A stretch of DNA of 47,251 nucleotides from Bradyrhizobium sp. AUGA SZCCT0176 (GCF_018130145.1 NZ_JAFCMB010000033.1:1-47251); one strand, 5' to 3'. Positions 1-8,814 are shown, counted from the stretch's first letter. The notes: a model not told the origin generated them from the letters alone. Made by a program: numbers and translations.

Positions 1-249
1 GCGTACGGCGAAAGCGTGTGGTCCTGGCGCCCGTAACGGCGTCAAGTCTTTCGGGAGCTAACGCTTCCGAGGGACGACGGTGGCAATAGAGACCGTCTCA
101 CCGGGGAGAGCGCGCCATAAGCCGTAAAGCCATTGCGCAGGGAATGTCGGATGCTCTCCGCTGCCCTGTATGCTCGTGTGCACCATCTTGTTGCACAATC
201 GCACACGAGACCGCGGGTGCAGCGCGCATCCGGCATTCCCTGCGCCCTC
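1..249 (+). repeat. Structured intergenic repeat, copy 1 (cut by window start)
   Basis: This stretch matches, in inverted orientation, the sequence at 46897-47149. It holds two nested inverted repeats. The outer arms are 137-154 and 226-243, 18 paired positions with one G-T wobble. The inner arms are 173-181 and 201-209, a perfect 9-bp match. Short reading frames cross it on both strands, but none has a ribosome site or a recognisable product, so I treat it as non-coding. The match to the second copy begins at base 1, so the element probably extends left of the window. Confidence 0.8.
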
Positions 250-484
250 TAATTTTTCTGGGGGGCGGCGAGATTTGAACAACCCGGGCGAAATGAGCCG
301 CGGGAATGCGCAAGTGTGTTTTCCCGCCGCGCGATGCCGGAACCGCTGCTCTTAAACGCGCTGGTTGCAGGCGTCAGGTAGTTCGCGCTGCGGATCGGCC
401 ACGACGGCTGGTGGATCGGCCAACTGCCCGCACCGTAACCCAAGATTAAGGCGCACCACTTAGGATGGAGGCCACCATACCATC
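250..484. other. Intergenic stretch before the chemotaxis receptor
   Basis: No gene is visible here. Bases 255-285 read on the minus strand resemble the 3' end of a tRNA (TTCAAATC followed by a C-rich tail), but the T-stem does not pair, so no tRNA is called. The last 20 bases hold GGAGG at 467-471, the only Shine-Dalgarno-like site for the next gene. Confidence 0.5.
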
Positions 485-2584
485 GTGAATGGCCCAAATC
501 CCATGAAAATCGGTACCCTCCTGACCGCCGCTATCGTCTCGCTTTCCGCCGTGGGCGGTGGCCTCGCCGTCTATGTGGCTGTCACGAAATACCAGACCAT
601 GGACAAGGTGTCCGTCGCCCAGAGCCGGCTTGAAGTGGTGCGGGCCGTCGGCGACATCCCGCGCTACATGAACCCCGAACGCGGCTTCTCCACCAACATC
701 CTGTATGGGCCGGCGGTGGTGGAGCCGAAGATGCTCACCGACCTCGACAAGTACCGCAAGGATACCAACGGCGCGCTGGCGAAGATGAACGCAATCCGCA
801 AGGCGCTGCCCGGCTCGCTCGACGATGGCGCGTTGGTCGGCAGCGGCATCGATGCGCTGAACGCGAAGTTCAATGCCTTGCGCGAATCCATCGACAAGGC
901 GATCGCCGGCCCCGCCGATGCCCGCAAGGACGCCGCCAGAAAGATCGTCGCCGATAACGCAGCCTTCAACGCCGCCATCACCACGTTGCTCGAAGAACAG
1001 GTCCGCCGCATGGCGCTGCTCGACGGCGACGCTTACCGCCAGGCGACCTACGCCAACATCACCTGGGCGCTGCGCGATGTCGGCGGCTACAACGCCAGCC
1101 TGCACAAGAACCTGGTCGGCGCCAACCGCGTCGCGACCGACGCCGAGAAAATGGAACTGAGCCGCGCGCAAGGCCGCGCCGACCAGATCCTGATGTCGCT
1201 GCAGGATTTGCGCGGCAATCCCGCAACGCCAGCCAATGTGGCAGCCGCCCTCGGCAAGATGAACGAGGCCTATGTCGATCGGTTCGGCAAGGAGCTGAAG
1301 CTCGTCAAGGACGGCGCGATCAGCGGCAAATACGAGCACGACGTCGACGTGTTCTTCGCGGAATCGCAAAAGGGCCTCGGCGCGGTCATCACGCTGCGCG
1401 ACGCGTTCTACGACAATGCCGAGGAGGTCCTGGGCGCCGCCTACTCCTCGGCGCGCCTCAGCTTCATCATCGCGCTCGCAGGCCTGATCGCCGTTGTCGG
1501 CGCCAGCGCCGGCCTGATCCTGATGGTCTATCGCCGCGTCTGCAAGCCGATCGTCCAGCTTACCGCCACCATGACGCGTCTTGCCAGCGGCAACGTTTCC
1601 GACGAAATCTCGGGCGCCGAGCGCGGCGACGAGATCGGCGCGATGGCGGCTGCCGTGCGCGTCTTCAAGGACAACATGATCGAGGCCGAACGCCTGTCGG
1701 CGGAAAAGGCCGCCGAGAACGACGTCAAGATGCGGCGCGTCCAGGTGCTCGACGAACTCACCCGCGGGTTTGAAGCCAAGGTGACCGAACTCGTCGGCGG
1801 GCTGTCCGCGGCGTCATCGGTGATGGAGGACACCGCGCAGTCGATGTCCTCGACCGCGGAAGCCACCAACCGTCAGGCCGGTATTGTGGCGGCCGCCTCC
1901 GAGCAGACCTCGAGCAACGTCCAGACCGTTGCGAGCGCCACGGAAGAACTCACCTCCTCGATTTCGGAGATCGGCCGCCAGGTCGCACAGTCCACCGAGA
2001 TCGCGGCCCGTGCCGTCGACAACGCGCGCCGCACCGGCGACACCGCCCGTTCGCTGGCTGAGGGCGCGCAGAAGATCGGCGACGTCGTGACGCTGATCCA
2101 GAGCATCGCGGCCCAAACCAACCTGCTCGCCCTCAACGCCACCATCGAGGCCGCGCGCGCCGGCGATGCCGGACGCGGCTTTGCGGTCGTCGCTTCCGAG
2201 GTCAAATCGCTGGCCGGCCAGACCGCGAAGGCGACCACCGAGATCTCCGAACAGATCGCCGCCATTCAGGCCGCGAGCGACGAGACGGTGACGGCCATCC
2301 AGAACGTCGCCAATGTCATCGCCGAGATCGACCAGATCGGCATTGCGATTGCGTCCGCCATCGAGGAACAGGGTTCGGCCACGCAGGAGATTTCCCGCAG
2401 CGTCCAGGAAGCCGCGCGCGGCACCCAGGAAGTCAACGCCAACATCTCGGGCGTGCAACGGGCGGCCGACGAGACCGGTTCAGCCGCCACCCAGGTGCTG
2501 GGCGCTGCCGAGCAATTGTCGTCGCAGTCCAAGGACCTCGCCGGCCAGGTCAACCGCTTCCTCAGCGAGGTTCGCGCCGCCTGA
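485..2584 (+). CDS. Methyl-accepting chemotaxis protein
   Basis: This is a transmembrane chemoreceptor of about 699 residues. It has an N-terminal membrane helix (about residues 9-33), a long periplasmic helical sensor region, a second membrane helix near residue 320, a HAMP domain beginning at the RRVCKPI segment, and a cytoplasmic signalling domain. The hairpin tip carries the hallmark NLLALNATIEAARAGDAGRG segment, which contacts CheA and CheW. The C-terminus ends in FLSEVRAA, without the CheR/CheB-tethering pentapeptide. The start is uncertain: GTG at 485 lies 13 bases after GGAGG, while ATG at 503 begins MKIGTLL directly before the helix but has no ribosome site. No che genes lie nearby, so this is an orphan receptor. 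The ligand cannot be inferred. Confidence 0.95.
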   Translation: MNGPNPMKIGTLLTAAIVSLSAVGGGLAVYVAVTKYQTMDKVSVAQSRLEVVRAVGDIPRYMNPERGFSTNILYGPAVVEPKMLTDLDKYRKDTNGALAKMNAIRKALPGSLDDGALVGSGIDALNAKFNALRESIDKAIAGPADARKDAARKIVADNAAFNAAITTLLEEQVRRMALLDGDAYRQATYANITWALRDVGGYNASLHKNLVGANRVATDAEKMELSRAQGRADQILMSLQDLRGNPATPANVAAALGKMNEAYVDRFGKELKLVKDGAISGKYEHDVDVFFAESQKGLGAVITLRDAFYDNAEEVLGAAYSSARLSFIIALAGLIAVVGASAGLILMVYRRVCKPIVQLTATMTRLASGNVSDEISGAERGDEIGAMAAAVRVFKDNMIEAERLSAEKAAENDVKMRRVQVLDELTRGFEAKVTELVGGLSAASSVMEDTAQSMSSTAEATNRQAGIVAAASEQTSSNVQTVASATEELTSSISEIGRQVAQSTEIAARAVDNARRTGDTARSLAEGAQKIGDVVTLIQSIAAQTNLLALNATIEAARAGDAGRGFAVVASEVKSLAGQTAKATTEISEQIAAIQAASDETVTAIQNVANVIAEIDQIGIAIASAIEEQGSATQEISRSVQEAARGTQEVNANISGVQRAADETGSAATQVLGAAEQLSSQSKDLAGQVNRFLSEVRAA

Positions 2585-2637
2585 CGACGGGATCGCTGCA
2601 GCCAGCGCATGCTTGCCAGTTCGAACCTTTGCGCGCG

Positions 2638-2663
2638 GTCGTCTGCCAGCTGTGGTAGACGAC
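2638..2663 (+). terminator. Hairpin after the chemoreceptor gene
   Basis: An 11-bp stem with one G-T wobble and a GCTG loop lies 54 bases after the receptor stop codon. No T-tract follows, so it may be a transcript-end stabiliser rather than a classical intrinsic terminator. Confidence 0.4.
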
Positions 2664-2706
2664 ATCAGCGGCACTGGGCCGCCTGATTGAGGACGAGCAA
2701 GTCGCT

Positions 2707-3354
2707 ATGCACCAACCGGCACCGCCGCGCCCAAAACTCGCCGAAACCGTCGTTGAATCATCCGTCAAATTACGCGAAGTAAGCATCGGCGTTTGCTGCG
2801 AAATTCTCGGCGATACCGCCATCGAATACACCGAACTCGGCGATTACTCTTATCTCGGCCCGGGCTGCATGGTCGCCGACGCACAGATCGGAAAGTTTTG
2901 TGCGATCGCGGCGCAGGTGCGGATCGGGGCGCCGAACCATCCGCTCGACCGCCCGTCACAGCATCGCTTCACCTATTGCGCCGAATATTACACGGCGGAT
3001 GCGCAGCGCGACCACGGCTTCTTCCGACAGCGCCGCGCCGACCGTGTCGTGATCGGGAACGATGTCTGGATCGGTCACGCCGTCATTGTGATGCCGGGCG
3101 TAACGGTGGGCGATGGCGCCGTGCTGGCCGCGGGCGCCGTCGTCACCCGCGATGTGGCACCCTACACGATTGTCGGCGGTGTTCCGGCAAAGCAGATCAG
3201 GGAGCGCTTCAACCGCGAAATCGCCGTGCAGCTCTCGCGGATTGCGTGGTGGAATTGGCCGGCGGAAACCATCTTTCATCGCCTGCCGGAATTTCAATCC
3301 GGCGACGTCGAGGCGTTCTGCGCGCGGTGGGCTCAATCTGCGGGTACCGCCTAG
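2707..3354 (+). CDS. Hexapeptide-repeat acyltransferase, phosphonate-type family
   Basis: This 215-residue protein is built on left-handed beta-helix hexapeptide repeats (VIGNDVWIGHAVIVMPGVTVGDGAVLAAGAVV and neighbours), the fold of trimeric acetyltransferases. The segment around APNHPLDRPSQHRFTY and the C-terminal WWNWP motif fit the transferase subfamily often found in phosphonate (phn) operons and related to xenobiotic acetyltransferases. The predicted role is transfer of an acetyl group from acetyl-CoA to a small acceptor; the acceptor is unknown. No phn genes are nearby, so the phosphonate link comes from family resemblance only. It converges on the cupin gene, and the two TAG stops share the CTAG at 3351-3354. 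Confidence 0.85.
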   Translation: MHQPAPPRPKLAETVVESSVKLREVSIGVCCEILGDTAIEYTELGDYSYLGPGCMVADAQIGKFCAIAAQVRIGAPNHPLDRPSQHRFTYCAEYYTADAQRDHGFFRQRRADRVVIGNDVWIGHAVIVMPGVTVGDGAVLAAGAVVTRDVAPYTIVGGVPAKQIRERFNREIAVQLSRIAWWNWPAETIFHRLPEFQSGDVEAFCARWAQSAGTA

Positions 3355-3734
3355 TAGAAAAACGATGTTTCAAGCAGCAAACAGCCTTCCGGACCTGCCT
3401 TGAAGGGGCCGTGTTTGGCATGCGGAGGGCGGCAGGCGAAAGCCGGAGCGTGGAACGCCTCGAAATGATGTGGCGGCTCCTGCGAGGCCACAAGGAGCGT
3501 TCCTTGGACAACCACGACCTCCTCGTAAAACTCGTGCACGCGCACAGCGTCGATCTCGGCATTCGGCGCCCAGCGAGCGAGGCGATTGAGATGCCCCTTG
3601 CCGGCAGCTTCATCGAGCGATCCAGCTAGCGTCTTCGCTTCGATACCCGGTGCGATCGTTTCCCAACCCGAGGAAAGATCTATGTTGAAGAACTCTCGGT
3701 GCTCCTTACCGGTCCTTGGGTCGCGCTGATCCAT
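3351..3734 (-). CDS. Cupin-domain protein
   Basis: This is a small single-domain cupin of about 127 residues from the chosen ATG. The core is a beta-barrel with EFYEEVVVVQGTLL, typical of the first cupin motif region, and a second motif around PPHAKHGPF that supplies further metal-ligand histidines. Such proteins bind a metal ion and act as dioxygenases, isomerases or sensors; nothing here fixes the reaction. I chose the start at 3734 because AGGACAGCATC lies just upstream; an in-frame ATG at 3794 would add 20 unconvincing residues. The gene is downstream of the metallo-beta-lactamase-fold gene on the same strand, with a gap of about 85 bases, so the two may be co-transcribed. Confidence 0.75.
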   Translation of the reverse strand: MDQRDPRTGKEHREFFNIDLSSGWETIAPGIEAKTLAGSLDEAAGKGHLNRLARWAPNAEIDAVRVHEFYEEVVVVQGTLLVASQEPPHHFEAFHAPAFACRPPHAKHGPFKAGPEGCLLLETSFFY

Positions 3735-3818
3735 GATGCTGTCCTGTGTTGCTGGTCTAGTCGTCGAACCCGACATAGCGCACGAAGTCGCCATTCGGTG
3801 AGCGATCAGTCAATAGCG

Positions 3819-4694
3819 CTAATCCCGTTTGAAACGATAATCGAAGCGATCGCCATCGGCCGTGATCAGGCCGACCGTCGGATTCGGGAAATGAACCGGC
3901 AGGATCAGCGTATCGGTGCCGGCAACGGAGGCAAAGAACGTGCGGCGCGACACCGCCGACTGTTTTGGGTCCCAGTCGACACCCGGCGACCAGTCGGGCT
4001 CGCGGCACTGGATCGCATGATGCATCAAGTCGCCGGCCACCACGGCGTGCTGACCTTTCGAGAAGATGTTGACGCAGCAATGGCAGGGCGAATGCCCGGG
4101 CGTCGGTGTCAGCGTGACGGTATCGTCGAGTGCGTAGTCGTCGTCGACCAGCAGCGCCTGCCCGGCCTCCACGATCGGCAGGCAATTGTCGCGAAACACC
4201 TTGCCGGGCGGCTCGGCTCCCCTGGCGTATTCGGCTTCCCACACCGCGTATTCCTTTTTGTGGAATATGTACTTCGCATTCGGGAAAGTCGGCACCCAGC
4301 GCCCGTCGCGCAGCATGGTGTTCCAGCCGGTATGGTCAATGTGCAGATGGGTGCAGAACACGTAATCGACCTGCTCGAAGCCGACGCCGAGCGCGAACAG
4401 CTCGTTGCGCCAGCGCGCCTTGCCGGGGAAATCGAACGGCGGCGGATGCCCCTTGTCCTCGCCGGTGCAGGTGTCGACCAGGATGGTATGGCGCGGCGTG
4501 CGGACCACAAACGTCTGGTAGGTGATGAACATCTTGCCGGACGCCGCGTCGAAGAATTCCGGCTCCATCTTTGGCAGATGCTGCTTGAAGACCGCGTCGT
4601 CATAGGCCGGGAAGAAATCCTGCGGCCGCCGCCACGGCCCCTCGCGCTCGATCACCGCGTCGATAGTGATGTCGCCGATCCTGATCTGCCGCAT
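3819..4694 (-). CDS. MBL-fold metallo-hydrolase
   Basis: A metallo-beta-lactamase-fold hydrolase of about 291 residues. The zinc-binding HxHxDH signature appears as THLHIDHTGW (H116, H118, D120 and H121 from the chosen start). Further metal ligands are in TPGHSPCH, in AGDLMHH, and at the C-terminal VHFP. The sequence resembles the quorum-quenching lactonase/glyoxalase-II-like branch, but the substrate cannot be assigned. I chose ATG 4694 because GGGGGA precedes it at good spacing; an upstream TTG at 4745 is in frame but has no ribosome site. No signal peptide is seen, so it is cytoplasmic. Confidence 0.88.
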   Translation of the reverse strand: MRQIRIGDITIDAVIEREGPWRRPQDFFPAYDDAVFKQHLPKMEPEFFDAASGKMFITYQTFVVRTPRHTILVDTCTGEDKGHPPPFDFPGKARWRNELFALGVGFEQVDYVFCTHLHIDHTGWNTMLRDGRWVPTFPNAKYIFHKKEYAVWEAEYARGAEPPGKVFRDNCLPIVEAGQALLVDDDYALDDTVTLTPTPGHSPCHCCVNIFSKGQHAVVAGDLMHHAIQCREPDWSPGVDWDPKQSAVSRRTFFASVAGTDTLILPVHFPNPTVGLITADGDRFDYRFKRD

Positions 4695-4782
4695 CGTTTC
4701 CCCCGATTTTGCAAGAAGCGTATCGGGCAGATCATGATGGCTCAAGCAGCCCGCGGCGCGTGCCCCATGTGCGTCCCGCGCA

Positions 4783-6405
4783 TCAGCTCCGCAGGCCCGG
4801 CGCCTCGTGGCCGGTGCGCGCGACGTATTCCGTATAGCCGCCGCCGAACTGGTGGATGCCCTCGGGCGTCAATTCCAGCACGCGGTTGGAAAGCGCCGCC
4901 AGGAAATGACGATCATGCGAGACGAACAGCATGGTGCCCTCGAATTCGGAGAGCGCGTTGATCAGCATCTCCTTGGTCGCGAGATCCAGATGGTTGGTCG
5001 GCTCGTCCAGCACCAGAAAATTCGGCGGGTCGAACAGCATCTGCGCCATCACCAGACGCGCCTTCTCGCCGCCCGACAGCACCCGGCATTTTTTTTCGAC
5101 ATCGTCGCCGGAAAATCCGAAGCAGCCGGCCAGCGCGCGCAATGAGCCCTGGCCTGCCTGCGGGAAGCAATCTTCCAGCCACTGGAAGACGGTGCGTTCG
5201 CCGTCGAGCAAATCCATCGCGTGCTGGGCGAAATAGCCCATCTTGACGCTGCCGCCGACCACGACGGCGCCGTCATCAGGCTCGGTCGAGCCCGCCACCA
5301 GTTTCAGCAACGTCGACTTGCCGGCGCCGTTGATGCCCATCACGCACCAACGCTCGCGGCGGCGGATCATGAAGTCGAGCCCTTCATAGATGCTGCGGCT
5401 GCCGTAACCCTTGTGGACGTTCTTCAGGCTGACGACGTCCTCGCCGGAACGCGGCGCCGGCAGGAAGTCGAACGCGACCGTCTGGCGCCGCTTCGGCGGC
5501 TCGACGCGCTCGATCTTGTCGAGCTTCTTCACGCGGCTCTGCACCTGGGCCGCGTGCGAGGCACGCGCCTTGAAGCGCTCGATGAACTTGATCTCCTTGG
5601 CCAGCATCGCCTGCTGGCGCTCGAACTGCGCCTGCTGCTGCTTCTCGTTCAGCGCACGCTGCTGTTCGTAGAATTCGTAGTTGCCGGAAAAGGTCGTCAG
5701 CGTGCCGCCGTCGATCTCGACCACCTTGTTGATGATGCGGTTGATGAACTCGCGGTCATGCGAGGTCATCAGCAGCGCGCCTTCATAGCCTCGCAAAAAC
5801 TGCTCCAGCCAGATCAGGCTTTCCAGATCAAGATGGTTGCTCGGTTCGTCCAGCAGCATCACGTCCGGCCGCATCAGCAGGATGCGCGCCAGCGCCACGC
5901 GCATCTTCCAGCCGCCCGACAGCGCGCCAACGTCGCCATCCATCATTTCCTGGCTGAACCCGAGGCCCGAAAGCGCCTCGCGTGCCCGGCCGTCCAGCGC
6001 ATAGCCGTCGAGTTCCTCAAAGCGGTGCTGGACCTCGCCATAGCGGGCGATGATGTCTTCCATCTCATCCGCCTGGTCCGGATCGGCCATCGCGGCCTCG
6101 AGCGCCCTGAGTTCGGCCGCCACGACGCTGACGGGGCCGGCGCCGTCCATCACCTCGGCAACCGCGCTGCGGCCTGCCATCTCGCCGACATCCTGGCTGA
6201 AATAGCCGATGGTAATGCCGCGATCGAGCGACACCTGCCCCTCGTCGGGCAGTTCCTGGCCTGAGATCATCCGGAAAAGCGTGGTCTTTCCAGCCCCGTT
6301 CGGGCCGACAAGGCCGATCTTCTCGCCCTTTTGCAGGGCTGCCGAAGCTTCGATGAAGAGGATCTGGTGGCCGACTTGCTTACTGACGTTATCGAGACGG
6401 ATCAT
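4783..6405 (-). CDS. ABC-F family ATPase (ribosome-associated)
   Basis: A soluble protein of 540 residues with two ABC ATPase domains and no membrane segments. Walker A motifs are GPNGAGKTT (about residue 34) and GINGAGKST (about residue 330). Signature motifs are LSGGWKMR and LSGGEKARL, and both Walker B segments end in LLDEPSNHLDL or VLDEPTNHLDL. The linker between the domains is charged and helical (around FERQQAMLAKEIKFIERF), as in the P-site tRNA-interaction motif of ABC-F proteins. These proteins act on the ribosome, relieving stalling or sensing energy state. It resembles the YbiT/Uup-type group in length, but I do not assign a symbol. Confidence 0.93.
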   Translation of the reverse strand: MIRLDNVSKQVGHQILFIEASAALQKGEKIGLVGPNGAGKTTLFRMISGQELPDEGQVSLDRGITIGYFSQDVGEMAGRSAVAEVMDGAGPVSVVAAELRALEAAMADPDQADEMEDIIARYGEVQHRFEELDGYALDGRAREALSGLGFSQEMMDGDVGALSGGWKMRVALARILLMRPDVMLLDEPSNHLDLESLIWLEQFLRGYEGALLMTSHDREFINRIINKVVEIDGGTLTTFSGNYEFYEQQRALNEKQQQAQFERQQAMLAKEIKFIERFKARASHAAQVQSRVKKLDKIERVEPPKRRQTVAFDFLPAPRSGEDVVSLKNVHKGYGSRSIYEGLDFMIRRRERWCVMGINGAGKSTLLKLVAGSTEPDDGAVVVGGSVKMGYFAQHAMDLLDGERTVFQWLEDCFPQAGQGSLRALAGCFGFSGDDVEKKCRVLSGGEKARLVMAQMLFDPPNFLVLDEPTNHLDLATKEMLINALSEFEGTMLFVSHDRHFLAALSNRVLELTPEGIHQFGGGYTEYVARTGHEAPGLRS

Positions 6406-6485
6406 TGTTGCCCAAACATGAAAATTGTTGGCCGCTCTTATTCCATGTGGGGCGCAGGGGAAAGCCTATTCCGGGGGCTAGGCAT

Positions 6486-6542
6486 AGCGTTTTCGAGCGA
6501 AGCGGGCACCGGTTCGCGTCAAGAAAACGCGTCAAATAAAAA
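6486..6542 (+). repeat. AGCGTTTTC-family intergenic repeat, copy 1
   Basis: A short element that starts AGCGTTTTC and ends GAAAACGCGTCAAA. The ends (GCGTTTTC and GAAAACGC) are complementary and can fold into a hairpin. Related copies lie at 17407-17463 and 24024-24117 in the same orientation. This copy sits at the 3' end of the first GrlR-like gene. Confidence 0.8.
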
Positions 6543-6544
6543 GA

Positions 6545-7249
6545 TTATGCGGCCCGCATCAGCTTCAAGGTGGCGACCAGCCGCAGGCTGCGCTTTCCCG
6601 CCAGCGCGATGGCTTCCAGTTCCGCGCCCTCGTCGGCGCAGGTGCCAGCAAAGCCGATGCCGACCTCATGGCCGCCAAACACCAGATTTTCGCCCTTCGC
6701 CGGCGTGTGCTCCTGGTTGAGGATCTCGCCTTTCCAGCGGCCATCGGCCGAGTTGTAGGAGCCGAGGTAATAGAAGAACGCGTCGCCGCCGAGGATGCGG
6801 CCATTCATCAGCAGCATAACGCCGGACAGGCCGGCATCGACGCCGTCGAGCGCGCGGATGTGAATGGAATAGAGCCCGTTCACGATGCCCCCTGGCCCGA
6901 CTTCACCGACAGGCGGCAAGGCCTCGTCGTCGAGCCGGGTCAGATTGGCCCAGAACAGCGCACCCGGCCGCTGCGCGGCGCTGCCCTCGAAGCGCAGCAT
7001 GTTGCCGTTGACCCGGCCAATCACGCTGGCTGAGGCGACGTCGGTGTCCATCAGCGGCTTGTAATGGGGATCATGATTGTGACGCTGGGTGATGAGCTCG
7101 GCGAGGATCTCCTCGCCGCTCTCCTGATAGGTCCCCAGATGCGCGAAAGCGGAATTGCCGCCCAGCAGCTTGCCCTCATGCATGCACATGATGCTGCGAC
7201 CGAACGCGTCGTTCACGCCGTACTCAGCCTTGTAAAGCCCGTCCAGCAA
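6545..7249 (-). CDS. GrlR-family protein, two-domain form (copy A)
   Basis: A 234-residue protein made of two tandem copies of the GrlR fold, a lipocalin-like beta-barrel first described in the LEE regulator GrlR of enteropathogenic E. coli. The N-terminal copy begins LDGLYKAEY and carries GKLLGGNSAFAHLGTY. The C-terminal copy begins near residue 116 with NGLYSIHIRALDG and carries GRILGGDAFFYYLGSY, then KGEILNQEHTP. E. coli GrlR is one domain of about 120 residues, so this is a duplication-fusion. The start appears to be TTG at 7249, because no in-frame ATG precedes it without a stop. No signal peptide is present. No type III secretion genes or GrlA homologue are nearby, so its partner is unknown. 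It is paralogous to 8815-9546, 14691-15392 and 15463-15807. Confidence 0.8.
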   Translation of the reverse strand: MLDGLYKAEYGVNDAFGRSIMCMHEGKLLGGNSAFAHLGTYQESGEEILAELITQRHNHDPHYKPLMDTDVASASVIGRVNGNMLRFEGSAAQRPGALFWANLTRLDDEALPPVGEVGPGGIVNGLYSIHIRALDGVDAGLSGVMLLMNGRILGGDAFFYYLGSYNSADGRWKGEILNQEHTPAKGENLVFGGHEVGIGFAGTCADEGAELEAIALAGKRSLRLVATLKLMRAA

Positions 7250-7435
7250 GGAAGATTTCCAGCTTTATTGAACCATCTCGCGGCGGCATAGCACCAGCGG
7301 GGAAGCAGTACCAGCGGTCGTTTCAGCGCAGGTTTTGGACGTTCCGTGTCATACCTCACGCAACCGGTGCCGGCGACGTGAACCGGCTGGCCACGGCAGC
7401 CGACCAATGGGCGATTTCCATTGCGGGTGATACCG

Positions 7436-7888
7436 ATGACCGAAGATGAAGAGACCATTGCCCGAACCATCGCCGAGGCCAGCGAGCTGCCGTTGAAGGA
7501 CGCAGCCTATTTGCTGTGGCGGGAGTGCTCCAAGCTCGACTTGCTCGCGTGGCGCGCGATGCCGCCGAACGTGCGTGACGTGTTCCGGTCGCGGCCGTCG
7601 GGAGAAAATTCCATCGAGGTCAAATTCGAGCACGATCATCCCGAAGACGGTCTGACCTTCGACCGCTTGCAACTCACCCATCCCGGTATGGATGAAGCGG
7701 AAGTGAAGCAGGCCATCATTGCCGCGGTGAGATTCGACGATGCCTGTTTTGGTTACTTCGACAAGATCAAGGGCGAGTTCGGCGCACGCTACAAGCGCGC
7801 GGTCGAACTGGCGGCAAGAGATTATCCCGGATATCTGGAACTGACCTATCAGCGGGCGCGATACTACATCAGCTATTACATGAAGTGA
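7436..7888 (+). CDS. Conserved-looking hypothetical protein
   Basis: A cytoplasmic protein of 150 residues that I do not recognise. It begins MTEDEETIARTIAEASELPLK and has mixed helical character, with a Tyr-rich C-terminus ending RARYYISYYMK. Codon use matches the neighbours and the frame is open throughout. The chosen ATG follows a weak GGGTGA site; TTG at 7421 is in frame upstream. It lies between GrlR-like gene A and the small exported peptide gene, both on the other strand. Confidence 0.65.
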   Translation: MTEDEETIARTIAEASELPLKDAAYLLWRECSKLDLLAWRAMPPNVRDVFRSRPSGENSIEVKFEHDHPEDGLTFDRLQLTHPGMDEAEVKQAIIAAVRFDDACFGYFDKIKGEFGARYKRAVELAARDYPGYLELTYQRARYYISYYMK

Positions 7889-7916
7889 TGGCGGCCTGAA
7901 CGACGCGCCCCTCACC

Positions 7917-8075
7917 TCAAAAGCACAGATTGGTCACGTCGGCCGGCTTGTCGAGATCGGACGGATCGGCGGCGACGCGGTCGCAGAGCACGAGATCGGC
8001 CGATTGCGCGCGCGCCGGAACGGGCAACACCAACACACCCATCGCAACCGCGACCCCGTGAAACAGCGTCCTCAT
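7917..8075 (-). CDS. Small exported peptide (52 residues)
   Basis: This short gene encodes 52 residues. A clear signal peptide comprises MRT, a hydrophobic core (GVAVAMGVLVLPV), and cleavage after ARA. The mature part of about 29 residues begins QSADLVLCDRVAADPSD and ends NLCF, with two cysteines (31 and 51) that could form a disulfide. The LCDR-AADPSD-DKPADV pattern resembles the start of the mature part of some Sel1/TPR-type exported proteins of Bradyrhizobium, from memory. It may therefore be a stand-alone module or a truncated relic of such a protein. No strong ribosome site is seen. It lies just downstream of the ModA-like gene. Confidence 0.55.
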   Translation of the reverse strand: MRTLFHGVAVAMGVLVLPVPARAQSADLVLCDRVAADPSDLDKPADVTNLCF

Positions 8076-8102
8076 GGGGCGACAGGTTGCGTCGACCGGC
8101 AG

Positions 8103-8132
8103 GCAAATTCAAGGCTCGCAAATTCAAGGCTC
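8103..8132. repeat. 15-bp perfect tandem repeat over a stop codon
   Basis: GCAAATTCAAGGCTC occurs twice in a row. The second copy contains the TGA stop of the ModA-like gene on the minus strand, and the first copy places another in-frame TGA 15 bases further on. This looks like a recent slippage duplication. Confidence 0.9.
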
Positions 8133-8810
8133 AAGCCCGCTCTCGCGCAGCACCGGCGCAACCTCGCGCGAGGCGAGAAACCGCAACAGCCGGTCCGCTT
8201 GAGCAGCCTTGCCAGAGGCCGCCACGCGGCCGGCGGAAAACACCGCGGGCGTTTGCAGCTCGCGAGGAATCGGGCCAATAACCTCGATACCCCCGACCTG
8301 CTTCAACTCGCTAATCTGCTGCACGGCCAGATCGGCCTCTCCGGTGACCAGCCGCTCGGCCGTGAAACCCGACGGGATGATGCACGCTCTCGCATTGATC
8401 TCGGATGCAATACCCAAGCGCTCGATCAACTGCGCGAACAAAATGCCGCTGGCGCCGATCCGCGAATAGGCCACCGAACGGGCGGCAAGCAGCGCCGCGC
8501 GCAGCGCGGGCTCGGTTGCGATGTCGGGATGGGCAAAGCCCGCTTTCACCGCTAGGCCGACATAGGACCGCGCGAGATCCACGCAGCTATCCGCCACCAC
8601 GCGCCCCTCGCGGGCCATGTCGTCGAGCCCCTCGCGGGTCAGGATAACGACGTCGGCGCCCTCGCCGCCGCGCAGGCGATCCAGCAGCGCCAATGTCGGC
8701 GCGAAGTCGGCATCGATGCGCACACCGCCGGCTGCCTCATAATGCCCAGCCAGATTGTGAACCGCGCCCTTCAGGGCCAGTGTCGAGAGCACGCGCACGG
8801 CATTGTCCAT
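8124..8810 (-). CDS. ModA-like substrate-binding protein without a signal peptide
   Basis: A 228-residue protein with the fold of ModA-type (periplasmic binding class II) receptors. The first strand VRVLSTLALKGAV comes at the very N-terminus. It is followed by GADVVILTREGLDDMAREGRV and by the hinge and lobe segment SGILFAQLIERLG, which is typical of molybdate-binding-protein relatives. There is no leader peptide, so the protein should stay in the cytoplasm. That argues against a direct ABC-uptake role and for sensing or sequestration. The ATG lies four bases after the stop of GrlR-like copy B, so the two genes are probably translationally coupled. The ligand cannot be named. Confidence 0.82.
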   Translation of the reverse strand: MDNAVRVLSTLALKGAVHNLAGHYEAAGGVRIDADFAPTLALLDRLRGGEGADVVILTREGLDDMAREGRVVADSCVDLARSYVGLAVKAGFAHPDIATEPALRAALLAARSVAYSRIGASGILFAQLIERLGIASEINARACIIPSGFTAERLVTGEADLAVQQISELKQVGGIEVIGPIPRELQTPAVFSAGRVAASGKAAQADRLLRFLASREVAPVLRESGLEP

Positions 8811-8814
8811 GGCG

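Noticed and set aside
255..299. tRNA-like 3' end on the minus strand
   Set aside because: The T-loop and C-rich tail resemble tRNA, but the T-stem does not pair and no D or anticodon arm is present upstream.
446..1369. Long minus-strand frame opposite the chemoreceptor
   Set aside because: It is a high-GC shadow frame with Asp/Arg/Gly/Val-rich sequence, no family features and no ribosome site.
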